From NCBI GenBank assembly GCA_900618425.1, contig UZAN01040804.1, positions 1 through 64,000 of the forward strand: 64,000 nucleotides of DNA, given 5' to 3'. Position 1 is the stretch's first letter. Each line of letters opens with the position of its first letter. This document shows positions 26,259-37,110 of the stretch, in pieces. The notes below the pieces were generated by a model. The model was not told the origin of the DNA. It searched no databases and saw only the letters and a program-made list of their open reading frames with translations. The position numbers were made by a program, and so were the translations under genes. This stretch comes from Echinostoma caproni. Lineage: Eukaryota > Platyhelminthes > Trematoda > Plagiorchiida > Echinostomatidae.

Positions 26259-27383
26259 GTGCGAAACCGCTACCACCGGTTGAGAAAGAAGGGGCAAAGA
26301 CAACAATTAAAACATCGCGCTGGTTGGAGGGTCGCTCTCAGGCGGCGTTCCATCAACAAACTGACTGTACCTGTTATTACCTCCAGTAACATCCGTTCAC
26401 TCCTGGGAAAAGTAGGTGAAGTCAAGAGTATGTTAAATGAAAAAGTGTGTAAAAACGTTGGCATTAATATGCTCCAGGAAAGCTGGTTACATCCTGACAT
26501 TGAGGACTGCATTGTACTGCTTGATGGATTTGATATCTTTCGAGATGATCGGAGGTGGTGGAGTAGTCACTTTCGTCAACCGTATGTGGTATAACGACTC
26601 TCACGTTTTGTTTCATTTTAGTACCAGGAAAATCAACTGCATTGTCGTTCCATGTAAATCCCGTTTTCTTAGTAATTTTAATCGTATCCTGCTAGCAATT
26701 ACTTATATTGCCCTGACACGCCCGCTTCTGACATCAGAATGTTTTCTGACTCTTTCTCAACACAATTCACGACAGGCTTAGACCAGTCACTGTGTTTGGT
26801 GGCTGGTGATTTTAATCCTTTCGATATTTCTCTCTTAAGAACTTTGGGTTTGGTTAATCTTGTGCACTTTCCCACTCGTTTGGAGGCCCCGCTTGATGGC
26901 ATTTTTGTAAATATCCCAGATGTCTTCTTTATAGAAAAACAAACCCCTATTAGCACCACCGACCACTGTACAATTCTTTTGCACCCGAAAATCTATGGCA
27001 ACGTGTTTCATCGTCAACAAGCAGAGGTAGAATCCCGAACAATACGAAGGAGGAATTTTACACAGGATAACTTATCTCGACTCCAAGATATGATCTCTTT
27101 AACCGATTGTTCTGCCTTCTCCAATTCAAATAACTCTTCCAGACGTGAATACTTCACCGGCCACCTTAATTTCTGTTTTGATTTGTGTTGCCCGATGGAG
27201 ACAATATATATCCATACCGACAGATTCTCATTGTCTCTCCTTAAACGCCTTCGACGTAATAAGGAGAAGGCATGTATGAATGACAGGCGCTACGATGTTA
27301 AACGACTCTCAATTATTATCAAGGCAGAGATTCAGCGAATGAATTGGATGTATATTGAAACCATCCTCGGTAACCAGAGCTAA
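26259..27383 (+). pseudogene. LINE endonuclease domain and endonuclease-RT linker
   Basis: An APE-type endonuclease nicks the target DNA. The reading moves through three frames. The first (26259-26594) has SNIRSL, then INMLQESWLHPDIED with the conserved Gln-Glu. The second (26437-26781) resumes at GGGVVTFVN. The third (26739-27383) has VAGDFN and TTDHCTI, equivalent to the GDxN and SDH catalytic blocks. The linker that follows (LLKRLRRNKEKAC, then IIIKAEIQRMNW) is shared with the - strand copy at 36.3 kb (YFRHLRRAKERAF, then IKSEIRRLDAL), which ties the two copies to one family. The catalytic residues survive but the frameshifts make it a pseudogene. Confidence 0.8.
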
Positions 27384-27459
27384 CGCGAGATGTGGTAGGC
27401 GTTGAAACAACTCTGTGGCAGACTTGGGAGCTCCTGTCCTGACGTAGAATAATTAAACC

Positions 27460-28640
27460 AACGATCTTCTGCCTCCTCTGAGTCCGATTCTCGACCGTTA
27501 GTTTTCAATTCTTCAGAAAGTACCAACCCTGTTTCCCCGACCGAGGTTCTCAAAGTTTTGAAGCAACTTAAGTCAAACAAGGCCCACGGACCAAACTCAT
27601 TAGCTCCTATTTTATTGAAAACCTGTGTCGAACACCTTGAAACACCAGTCGCTGAGTTGTTTAATTTGTGTATGTCCTCTGGAACAATCCTTGATTGCTG
27701 GAGGGTTGCCTGGATAATACCTATTCCCAAAAAGAGTTCTTCAAAATATCGACCGATTGCATATACCTCATCCCTATTGAAGGTCTTTGAAAGAGTGCTG
27801 TTGAACCGTTTAACTACGCTCTTTGATGTGTTTGATCCTCTTCAGTTTGCCTATGAGAAACCCCTTTTGACTGTTGACGCTGTGGCGTATGTTATCCATC
27901 CTTTTGCCTCAGTTCTTGATACGAGTGCTTGAACTGTTCGCCTCATTTTTCTTGACTACGCCAAAGCCTTTGGTTCGCTTGACCCCGCATTCTCATTCAA
28001 CGTCGTGCTGACTGCGGCCTAGGATCCGACGTATTAAACGTTCTTGTCAACTGCTTCCCTTCTAGGACACAATTTACCTCATGCAATGGTAAAACTTCGT
28101 CCGCTTTCTCTGTTAACTCTGGTGTCTTCCAGGGCGCCATTTTGTCCACCTTTTTTCCCTGTACATAAACGACCTGTCTGTCCCTACCAACTTTATTGCC
28201 TGTAAGTATGCCGACGATGTGGTGACTGGGTGCCCCTCCAATACTGATGCTTCTTCCCATCAACTTCAAAGTAGCCTGAATGACGTTTTTAGTTGGTCTT
28301 TACCCCCATCACTGTTGCTTAATGTTTCCAAATATGTCGACGTTCCCTTCAGTCCTAAATCTGGCTCCCGCTATCAAACTACCTTTAATAATTTACCGAA
28401 CCTAGTAGTTAGCAGTCACAGCATTCCCAAAGCTGACTCTGGTAAATACCTTGGAGTCTTTTTATCCCACAACCTCTCTTGGACCTTACATGTAGAAAAC
28501 GTTTACAACGAGGTTCGTAAACTCTCTTTTTATGCTTTCAGGCTTCGGAAGCTTGCTGTTCCCCCAAACATAATTTTAAAATTCGTGGTAGCATGCATCC
28601 TCCCTCATTGGCTCTACCGTTCCCCTGTATTTTTTCCCGT
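27460..28640 (+). pseudogene. LINE reverse transcriptase (YADD), upstream of the insertion
   Basis: RT fingers and palm: LKQLKSNKAHGPNSLAP (about 27555), then WIIPIPKKS...YRPIAYTS, LLKVFERVLLNRL and DPLQFAYEK in an open frame at 27558-27932. A stop follows at about 27932, and then FLDYAKAFGSLDP (first catalytic Asp, about 27948). After a frame change come SGVFQGAILS and the YADD active site at 28207-28218. The thumb continues as KYLGVFLSHNLSW and ACILPHWLYRSPVFFP, where the LINE is cut by an insertion at about 28637. Two or more frame changes and several stops show that it is dead. Confidence 0.85.
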
Positions 28641-29142
28641 GGTTGCGGAGCAACCTACGTGGGCCTAACAGAGCGATAGTTGCGAAATCAGGTAGTGGAA
28701 CATATTCCGAATCGGGTGCAAAATCAGCTGACCCTATTGAGGTCAAGTCCGCTGCATAGAAACGACGGTCGAAACCACAAGACCCCATCCTCAGCAATTG
28801 CCCGACATCTGCTGATGACACTACACCAAGTCAACCGAGGCACAGCGTTTCGAATTGTCTACAAGTCACAAGTCACAAGATTGCTAAGGTTTGCGGAAGC
28901 AATTGTGATTAATCGATGGAAGCCTCCCACCCTGTGCCAGCAAAAAGAACTTTATGTTAGTCTCTCTTCCCTGGTGATAGTGATCCTTTTACCCCTCCCT
29001 CTTCTATGTTTTGTCTATTTTTTATGTATTTTGCTTTAATTTGTTGCATACTAAAGCTCTATATAAACATTGTTTTTTCTGCAGTATGCGCCATGTTGAG
29101 ATGCAGCGAAATCGTCTTGGACATAAATCGTGCAGTATTACC
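28637..29142 (+). mobile_element. Penelope-like element fragment with GIY-YIG endonuclease, nested in LINE
   Basis: The LINE reading SPVFFP breaks off here and resumes at LLKKDF near 29155. The insert has its own reading on the + strand: CGATYVGLTER, stop, LRNQVVEHIPN, then SSAIARHLL, FRIVYKS and FAEAIVINRWKPPTLCQQ. This matches the C-terminal GIY-YIG endonuclease of Penelope-like elements: the second Tyr-x-Gly, the Arg and His of the R...EH helix, the HL block and the late Glu/Asn. One stop interrupts it. The RT part is absent, as in a 5'-truncated copy. The right boundary (about 29142) is set only by where the LINE resumes; the last ~80 bp may be element 3' UTR. No clear target-site duplication is visible. 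Confidence 0.72.
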
Positions 29143-29460
29143 ATATGGTCTTTTCTTTTGAAAAAAGATTTCGTAATAATTTCCAGGCCTATTACACTCC
29201 TTTCTCGATGTAGCGGCATAGCCAGAGATGTTCTGGTTGATTTTATTGTGTGCAAACATATCGACGTATGTGAAAGAATAGCTGACCGAATCTTGAACAA
29301 CGAAGATCACTGCTTCCACAAAGAATTTACTAAATCCATGTCCAACCCCAGTACCCGCTTTCATTATAGGCTGCTTCTCGCACGCACCGTCGCATACAGA
29401 AACAGCATCCTTTCTTTTCTTTCTAGTAAATCGGGCACCTATTACTACACGTCTGATTAA
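29143..29460 (+). pseudogene. LINE ORF2 C-terminal domain, downstream of the insertion
   Basis: The last part of the interrupted LINE ORF2. It reads LLKKDFVII...SRCSGIARDVLV, then HIDVCERIADRILNNEDHC and SNPSTRFHY, to a stop at about 29460. The LLKKDF and SR-SGI motifs recur in the three minus-strand copies (about 7.15, 35.1 and 4.75 kb). This shows that the gap before it is an insertion and not family variation. The function of this C-terminal region is not known to me; it is a family signature here. Confidence 0.75.
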
Positions 29461-29660
29461 ACACCTCATGAGTCAGTTTATTTATTCGTTTTTTTCCTTC
29501 ACTATCGACTTCCTGCGTTCAGTTTTCTGTCGTTTTTTTCCATATTTTTAAATTAACCTATTCACACTCGGAGGCCATTTACCTCGGCTCCACTGTATTA
29601 TCGTTAAAAATCGCTAAAAATTCACCCTACGGGTGCATAAAGCTTGATTTAACTGACTGA

Positions 29661-32600
29661 TAACACATGTACATTCATTACACCTGAATGCAGTAAAACA
29701 TTTTCGATATCTCTAATCATATCAATCGAATTTGAAAGCCTGGTTAGGGAGAATCCTGTGATACAGTAACCGTTGGTTTGTGTGGGTGCATCGGTGAATT
29801 CTAATTCTAATTATAATTATCACCCTTGGTAGGCCTAGAGAGTAAGAAGTGATTTTTAAATTTTCTGATCACACACATGGTAATCTGTACAACTAGACGG
29901 GCTTGTGTTGCATTCTACCATGGTTGCAAGACTCTTCAGTAATCCCCCATGTGAGACCTACAACAATGGCTTATCGGCATCGGTTGAGGATCACTCTGCA
30001 GTATGATCTTCGCACACATACTCAATGGTCATCGCTCTGACTCAGAAACCAATTTAGGGCTACCTATCAAGTGCATCCATAGCTCCAAACGCGTTATAAG
30101 GCACACAGTGCTGATCGCCAAGGCCATTGGAATATATGACCCGTGACCTGTTTGCTCTAAGTTAATGTCCTCATCTATCATGGTCTAAGATCATACATCT
30201 ATAGGCACCAACATTGCAATCGGAGAACTGAGTTTGACGAATACCAATTCACTTTAACGAATTTCTTCTATCTTACCCGTACACATGAAGCAAACACAGC
30301 TGAGTACGTCTATCCATCATGTTTTAAGTCTCATAAATTATACTAACACGTTTAGAAATTTGAAAAAAATAGTTATTTTTCTGATCTTAAGTTCGTCAAA
30401 CGTACCTTACACGAGATGAAATGTTTATGGACCAAACGACTAATGGTGTGATAATTTGCCCGGTGGTCAATTAGGTAACACAACTATGCTCTATATGTGA
30501 AGCCGGTGGTTCTATCCCCGGTCGGTCGATGGATTCGCACTGCAAGATCGAAAGGAGCAATACAGTGCTTCTCAGTGTCTCGGATCATGCTTCATTTGAT
30601 CTGCACACAATGAAATTCGTCATCTCTTTGAATCAAATCCCCCACAACTATCGATTAAAACATTCTTTTACTAGTTAAATTCAATGAATGTCGTTTTAAA
30701 TACACAAAAGCAAAATTATTGGACACCATCCCTCAATGAGAAACCGCTTTCAAACGCAGCTTTGATGTTTTGTCAGCCTGGTTCCTCAAAATCTGTAGTT
30801 ATTTATCAAGGTAAAATATCAGTCGCTTTATTTAGCTCCAGAAGCCTAGTAAAATACACATGCGGGACTGAGGATACGTTTATCATTTGTTAACTAATGC
30901 ACGTATTACATCCTTCACATTATGTTATCTAGACGCAAAATATCCATAAGCTTCATCATCATTTACAGAACCACTTCTTTAAATTCCTTCAAATACATTG
31001 TGTTTAGAAAATTACTTTTTGTCAATAGACGGGGTAAGTTCTGAGCATTTATGTCCCTGATGGGCTTATTTTTGTCGTCTTATTCTCTGATTTGTTTTCC
31101 TCTTATTTTGCTTCCACGGATTTTCCACAACGTCGCTCTCACTGCTCTGTTAGCGTCAATTTGTGTCGAACGATTTTTGTTCCTGAGTCGAGTAGTCAGT
31201 GAAGGAGACCGTTACTGCCGTGACAGTTTAATCTTCAATATTTTAGGCGCTCCCAATGCATTGAAAGTATGATATCAGTATAAGCATTCTATGTTTGCTA
31301 TGACTGTAAAAGGCAAATCATTGAAAGGTTGTCTTAAGGATTGATTTCTACATAAAAAATTATTACAATTTTCTTCCCTGGATCTATATTTCTTGTCATG
31401 AGTAAAACTTATACCAAGACTGATCATTGCTAGCGAGAGCAAAAAATTCTGATAGCTTCTGAGAACGTGCCCTGTGGTAAAATGTAGGACTGCAAATCAT
31501 ACTGTACAGTGAACTCAAGGGGACTTTGTTGGATGAGTGACGAAATTATAAAGATGATAACCTAGATTTGTACCGATTTCGATCCGATTGAACCATCACG
31601 CATATTTTCACTCTGCAAATATTGCGATTTGGTCGATAGCTTTTGGATGTTTGAAACGTTTTCGGTCAAAACAACGCAGTGTTGTTTTGAACGGTTAAAC
31701 GTTTTCATTTATTGCAACAAAGCTTTAACCAAATAACGGGATATTGTACAACCTCACAATTGGTCTAAAAAGTCCGACTGCATAACGTTTATACGAAATC
31801 CATATATGTTACCACACAAAAACCATATAATGCATTCACGCCAAAAAAGATTTCGTTCAAGCTGAGCGGTTCACCACTGTTCGTGTTCGAGATTGACAGA
31901 TTTATAAAAATGACCATTTGAACGTATATGCGTTTAACCAAGGATTCCCTCTTGTTGTTGAGTCCATGTTACTCTCCATTGTACTTCTAATTTGATTTTT
32001 CCTCTTTTCCTCTTTTCGTGCCTCCAGGTAACTGACTGAATTCACTGTCTCCATTGTCTCCAGAAATTGATTTGCGTCACATAACAAATTTATCTTCTGC
32101 TTGTAATAATACATAGATAGACCACACCACTCTATCTGGTCAGATGTTTAGCCAGTGAAATACTTNTGCTACATGGTCAGTTGCGTGGGTAAAATTCATG
32201 TGTGCCACGATTCGTTTCTTGTTCACAGCCCGCCTGTATCAAGCATATTGTATCTCTTTCATTGTGTTGCACGTTTCAGCATATGCATGTGGAATACATC
32301 AGCCAAAATAACATGTTTGTGCTTTGAATAGCAACCAAATAAGAAGTATATTTCCAGGTTTGAGGTTCAACATGAATAGAGGAACTTCTTGATTAGTTAT
32401 AAGTTATCTGGGAACGTCTTTCAACGAAAGGTGGACAAATAATGTTTCGCAGTACACCCTTCTGTTATAGTATGTGGTCGTTTACATTAGATACAAACGA
32501 CAGCGATACTATCGAAACGAACGACAGGTAATCTTGGTTTTTAAATCGTTTTACAACTCATTCCTGTCGAATAAATCAGCAATAAATTAGGTTAATGAAA

Positions 32601-33387
32601 TATTTTACAATTTTCTCTCAATCACTCCTTTTGAATTAACTGAATGTGAACAAATATAATGTTACAAAAACATTGCCTGGCCACTCACGGTTCAATTTTG
32701 TTCATTCTATGACTGTTGACGAAACACTTTCAACGAAAATTAGCTATTGGGATGGCAGTCCAGATGAAGTTCGTTGTCTTTGCAACAGTGTTTTTTGGAT
32801 TTTCCGAAAGCCAGTGAGCGGGTTTCTTCTGTTGTGTCACTTATATGAAAGCAAGTCAATTTGAGAATGTCCCTTTTTGCAAACCAATTTCTCGTTGGGA
32901 AAAATTGCACGGAAATCACCTATATATTTCACAAAACGAAATATAATGGTGGATTGGCAAATATGTACCGTATATCACAAATGTTTACATTTATAAAGGT
33001 TTCCGGGTGGATGATACTAAAAACGGCTGAAAATGTCGTCAATCATTCAACCAACAGAATTTGAGTATAATGCTTATCATCCAGGTATTTCTACACATAA
33101 ATCCAGGTATGCTTTTTTTCTTCAAACTTTGCGGAAAAAAATTATTCATCTTTCATTTGCTTGGCTTAGGAACTCTTCTTATGCCGGTCATAACGTACTT
33201 GGCGTTCTTTTTGGTTTACCTCTTACGGAAGATTATAGACGAGATTCAGTTGCACTAATCCTGGGCTTTGACGTGTGCTTTAGAAGTCTAGATCAAAACC
33301 GAAAACACTACTAAGAGTAAACTGTGAACAAGAAAGACCACTAAGATTGGATTAAAAAGCAACATTCAGAGTTAGATTGGTTGTTGT
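29661..33387. other. No protein gene recognised
   Basis: Short ORFs only (at most 93 codons, 33033-33314 +). One tRNA-like sequence is at 30457-30525. A hydrophobic 73-codon ORF at 31051-31272 is not considered real. A single N is at 32166. Confidence 0.5.
30457..30525 (+). mobile_element. tRNA-like sequence, possible second SINE family or tRNA pseudogene
   Basis: TGGTCAATTAGG (30464-30475) fits the A-box consensus at 11 of 12 positions. GGTTCTATCCC (30508-30518) is a B-box-like match, 32 bp downstream. Acceptor and T stems do not pair well, so a working tRNA is unlikely. The sequence after it does not resemble the SINE at 33.39 kb, and no second copy was noticed in the window. Confidence 0.35.
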
Positions 33388-33556
33388 CGGCGGGGGTAGT
33401 CAAGCGGTGATGCCACCAAATTATCACAGCAGGGATGCATGTTCGAATCGCACCGCCCCCGCCTGATTTCCCCGTTGAATGGCAGCCTTTTTATTGGCAG
33501 CTTCCCTCTTCCTATAAATTGTATCTCTATGTAATCAATCAAAGGAAGTAAAAAGA
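33388..33556 (+). mobile_element. tRNA-derived SINE, copy 1
   Basis: The head looks like a tRNA: GGCGGGGG (33389-33396) pairs perfectly with CCCCCGCC (33456-33463). Between them lie an A-box-like TAGTCAAGCGGT (33397-33408) and a B-box-like GTTCGAATC (33441-33449), spaced as in Pol III promoters. The anticodon arm does not fold, so it is not a working tRNA gene. A tRNA-unrelated body follows (TTTCCCCGTTGAATGGCAGC), and a tail TGTAATCAATCAAAGGAAGT ends in AAAAG. The minus-strand copy at 51.6 kb shares head, body and tail, which shows this is a repeat family. Confidence 0.75.
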
Positions 33557-34682
33557 TAATGAAAGCAAAGAAAACATGTTCATCTGATGGGAAAACCTAG
33601 TGTAAAAATGAGGCTTTCATGGTTCCTTTTGCAAACAGATCGCACAAGGTGTTTAATTTTACATTGTCTTTGTTCACTTATAATCTACTCTTAATTAGAG
33701 AATATTGTAAATCCAAAAAGTTGACCCAAATTGATTACTTTTTACGATGATTCCTATTAGATTCCCTTTCAACATTTCAGGAGATTAGTGCCATTCCCCT
33801 ACGGTCGGCAAAGTGTAATTAACATACGTGTTACACTATCATTACCTTACAACTCACAAACAATGGTGAAGTGTGACTTTGTTCCAAACGGAGCAATTTT
33901 CAATGCCTCGATCGCTCGTTATTGTCAGTGCTGTCCAATTAGTTCATCGCTCATTCGGTCTGTTCAGAGCGAATAAGATAATGATTGTATTATTATCAAT
34001 GTCGTAGTAATAAACCCGTGAGATCTGACACACCGTCATAGAAGCGTAATCACCCTTCGTAAAACTGTTTTTATAATACTAGCCAAATGAATGTTCATTT
34101 ATTTGTTGAACTTGGATGTGTTGTTGAGATTTTCACAGGCGTCATATACATGAAATAATGATATCATTTTTGATAAATTATTCACGTTCATACACGATAA
34201 AGGTAAGGTGAATTAAGAGTAAATGGTTCAGCTTACAACTGGAGCATTTGAGGTTTGCAATCCGAGGGGAACCAAGATGTATTGTGAAATGGATTTTTCA
34301 ACGAACAATACACCAAAATTTCGAATCCTTTCATACCCGTGAACCGTCATTATTTCTCCAGTTAATTCTTCATTGGACGCGGATCCTATTCTACACATTA
34401 GTCATATATTTGCACACTCAATTACTAAAATGATAATATTGTCATTATTTATCGTTTTAATAAAAAAGGTATTTTCGTACTCTAGAATGTCAAGCCCGAT
34501 GAAACAGTTTTAGTCCTTATTTTTGGTCTGCACGCCAAATTTTGCATCACGAATTCCCAGTGCTTCTTGTATTTCATTTAATTGCTGTTTTCGTGATGAC
34601 TCATAGACATATTGAGACATTTTCTTTGAGTTATCATGTGACCTACCTTATACCGGTCATCAATCTCTGTGCTTCTAATAAC
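33557..34682. other. No gene recognised
   Basis: AT-rich. Two ORFs of about 60 codons (33788-33976 and 34248-34433, +) have no recognisable features. A fair splice-acceptor-like TTTCAACATTTCAG precedes 33781, but no coding signal follows it. Confidence 0.5.
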
Positions 34683-37110
34683 TGTATTGTATTGTATTGA
34701 GCCTTTAGCCAGTTATATACAATCTTTCAGCCAAAAAAGACCATCATTACAATTCCGGTAAAAAGAAAGAGGTGAAAAAGTGTAACTTAATACGTAAAAG
34801 AAATGTTACTAAGTGCATTAGAAAGCTGTTAATGAACAGCTTCCTTGTCGGTCAGTATCCGGGCAGGATAGGGCACCAGATAATTTCTGTATGCAGATGC
34901 ATGCCAGACGGGATACGTTTATACCTAGAATGGGTGGATTAGTGCAAGCAGATAGGATATTTTCAACAAACGTTACGCACGCATCAATATGGGCATTACA
35001 CATATTGACAATCAGAACAGATAACAGGATTTGGGAGACACGGCCAAACGTTGAAAGGCCACAACTCAGCAACTTGAAATCAGCCTTCAGCAAACCAGGG
35101 GAAATTACAGGGAGCAGTAAAGATGTACAGGGAGAACACATTGTTTAAAAAATGCGTCTATCACTGACAAATCAGAACAACATTGGCGCATTCTTCTTAT
35201 CTGAAAAGAGAGAACTTTGAACTTGCTGGTAACAGTTTGTGTATGTAAGGACCAGCGAAGGTTACCTTCAAGTGTGATACCTAAATACTTCACATGACTG
35301 ACCGCTTTTCATGAATCTGTATATTGTCGGAGGGGGATAAGGATTTGTTTAGAGTAAAAATACATTCAATTAATTTTTGGAGGTTAGGATTAAGACCGGA
35401 TAAAGTGGAATATGAAAGGATGTGGAATAGGTTTTGTTATATTGAATCAATTCCGATTGGTTAGATTACGGAAAAAGAAACGGTGATATCATCAGCATAG
35501 TTACAATGTCGTTCTGGGGAAGTAATAGGTAAGTCACTGATATAAGTCGAGAAAATGGAGTGATAGGACGGTACCTTGAAGTACACCCGAACTGTTGAGT
35601 GATACGGTTAACTGTCTCCCAATTTAACATACTGATATCTTTGCTCAAAGTATTCAGTACGCCATTGAAGAAGAGAAATGGGATAGCCAAACGATTGGAG
35701 CTTGTCAAATAAAAGACAACAGTGTACCGAGTCAAAAGATGAACAAAAGTAAGACGTGCACAATGCACATATTTGGAATCCACCTTAAGGGATTTACAGA
35801 TGGAATGAGTTTAAATGGCATACAATGTTAAGCGATTATGTTTGTATGCAAAGTGATAAGTATCATCAGGGGTAGTAAGGGATAACTGAAGGCGATGCAG
35901 AACCGATCAAACTATCAATTCCAAACCAGTGGAAGTGAGAGAAGCTGGTTCGAGTGAAGGATTGTCTATGTGTGCAAAAATATGAGACGGTTGCAAAGCT
36001 CCGCGTTTAAGATAGGTAAGTCTTAAGTTGTCTGAACCAGGTGCGGTTGAAACCTTGAGGGAACAACTGTTTATGCATCTTCCTAGAGGCGATGGGATCA
36101 AACGAAGGTTGGATGTTCGGAGAACTGGAGTCAATATACCTGGGATGTGTCGGATAAACAAAGAATAAATGCAGCGTTCCGTTTTTCAATATCAATAGAG
36201 GGACTGAATATCACTTTCTTCTGCCTGCAGAGTAGATGTTTTCCACTCCGCATGGATTTACAATTCCTTGTCTCAAAACTGACTTACATGAAGGGCATCC
36301 AACCGTCTTATTTCACTCTTGATCAGAAACGATATTGGTTGCATTTCGGTCCTTCTGCCAGATTTAAATGCACGTTCCTTTGCGCGGCGAAGATGTCTAA
36401 AATAATGTGTTGATATTCTGCCATATTGAAGAAAAAAAGTTATCACAGGACAGCATATGTCAAAAACACGGTTTTTCACTGTTAGAAATGTTCTATTGGA
36501 CAAGCAGGTTGTGATAAAAGGAAAACAATCACGAAGTACCTTAAGAGACTCTCTAAGTAAAAACAATATTGTCTGGAGAAAGATCTCGCTGATGGAACAT
36601 GATGCGTTTGGGTCAAGTAAACGTTGTCCTAAATGTGAGTAAATCTTAGGTCTGACCAGGATCAGGCTGTGCTTGCTGGTGCCCAAGGAGAAGAAATGTT
36701 TGTTAGAGAATAAATCCGCGTGATTTGTGATTATGTGGTCTACATGAGGTGTTCCTCTAGTTGGTTCAATATTCGGGTCACTGAGGTTTAGACAGAATAA
36801 AAGGTGCAGGGGTCGTGGTTTAAGTCACAACAAGAGATGGGACTTGCCACACCAATTGGAATTGATGTAGGTAACTACATCGCCTCCCAACTTTTTCCTA
36901 AATCGTTGTCTATCCTGTCTGAAGCAGACGAAATTATCCAGTTGGACCACGAAGTCGTTCACATCGTCATTGAGTCGTGAGTCTTGAAGATACACGGCAC
37001 ACGAGGAGCGAAATTCCTTTCGCTGGAGCAGGTAGGATAAATCCGCAAGCTTCAAATCACAGAACGAACAGTGCCACTCACCATAGTAGGTACAGTTATC
37101 GTGCTGGGAG
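34683..37110 (-). mobile_element. Second-family LINE copy, minus strand, with three-unit CAATA tail
   Basis: A degraded copy of the same LINE family as at 26-29 kb, in reverse. On the minus strand the order is endonuclease (about 37110-36640), linker (about 36640-36275), RT (about 36200-35100) and C-terminal domain (about 35080-34820), then a 3' UTR. The element ends in three CAATA units, seen on the + strand as TGTATTGTATTGTATTG at 34683-34699. The 5' part is truncated or deleted, and the GDFN block of the endonuclease is missing. Stops and frameshifts are frequent. Confidence 0.8.
34820..37110 (-). pseudogene. LINE ORF2 remnant (endonuclease, RT YADD, C-terminal domain)
   Basis: The endonuclease is visible as VYLQDSRLNDDVNDF and GGDVVTYINSNW (37055-36825). 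HVDHIITNHADLF...TSKHSLILVRPKIY follows near 36640, where the catalytic SDH is changed to SKH. The linker has YFRHLRRAKERAF and IKSEIRRL. RT shows APGSDNLRLTYLK (about 36030), a frame with CSSFDSV (about 35730), YADD at 35488-35499, and KYLGITLEGNLRW at 35293-35250. The C-terminal LLKADFKLL is at about 35090. The loss of the endonuclease Asp and the multiple frame changes make this inactive. Its longest open stretch is 137 codons (36686-36273). Confidence 0.8.

Larger units (their letters stand above)
26240..29660 (+). mobile_element. Second-family APE-type LINE (YADD type), interrupted by a Penelope-like fragment
   Basis: The longest copy of a LINE family seen four times in this window. It encodes an AP-type endonuclease, a linker, a reverse transcriptase with YADD and a Cys-poor C-terminal domain. 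The 5' limit is unclear; recognisable protein starts near 26260. A 3' UTR appears to run to about 29660 and ends in an AACTGACTGA-like stretch, with no CAATA tail. The ORF is broken by two frameshifts in the endonuclease, stops in the RT and an insertion at about 28.64-29.14 kb. The family looks CR1/Jockey-like from its RT order, but I cannot name it. It differs clearly from the LINE just upstream (YADD not FADD, different C-terminus). Confidence 0.82.

Noticed and set aside
29049..29067. ACTAAAGCTCTATATAAAC shared with one mismatch at about 48430
   Set aside because: A 19-mer with one mismatch in AT-rich sequence is within chance, and the flanks do not match.
31051..31272. Hydrophobic 73-codon ORF with an ICVERF stretch resembling the end of a GPCR TM3
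   Set aside because: No other receptor motifs before or after, no matching exon nearby, and short hydrophobic ORFs are common in AT-rich DNA.
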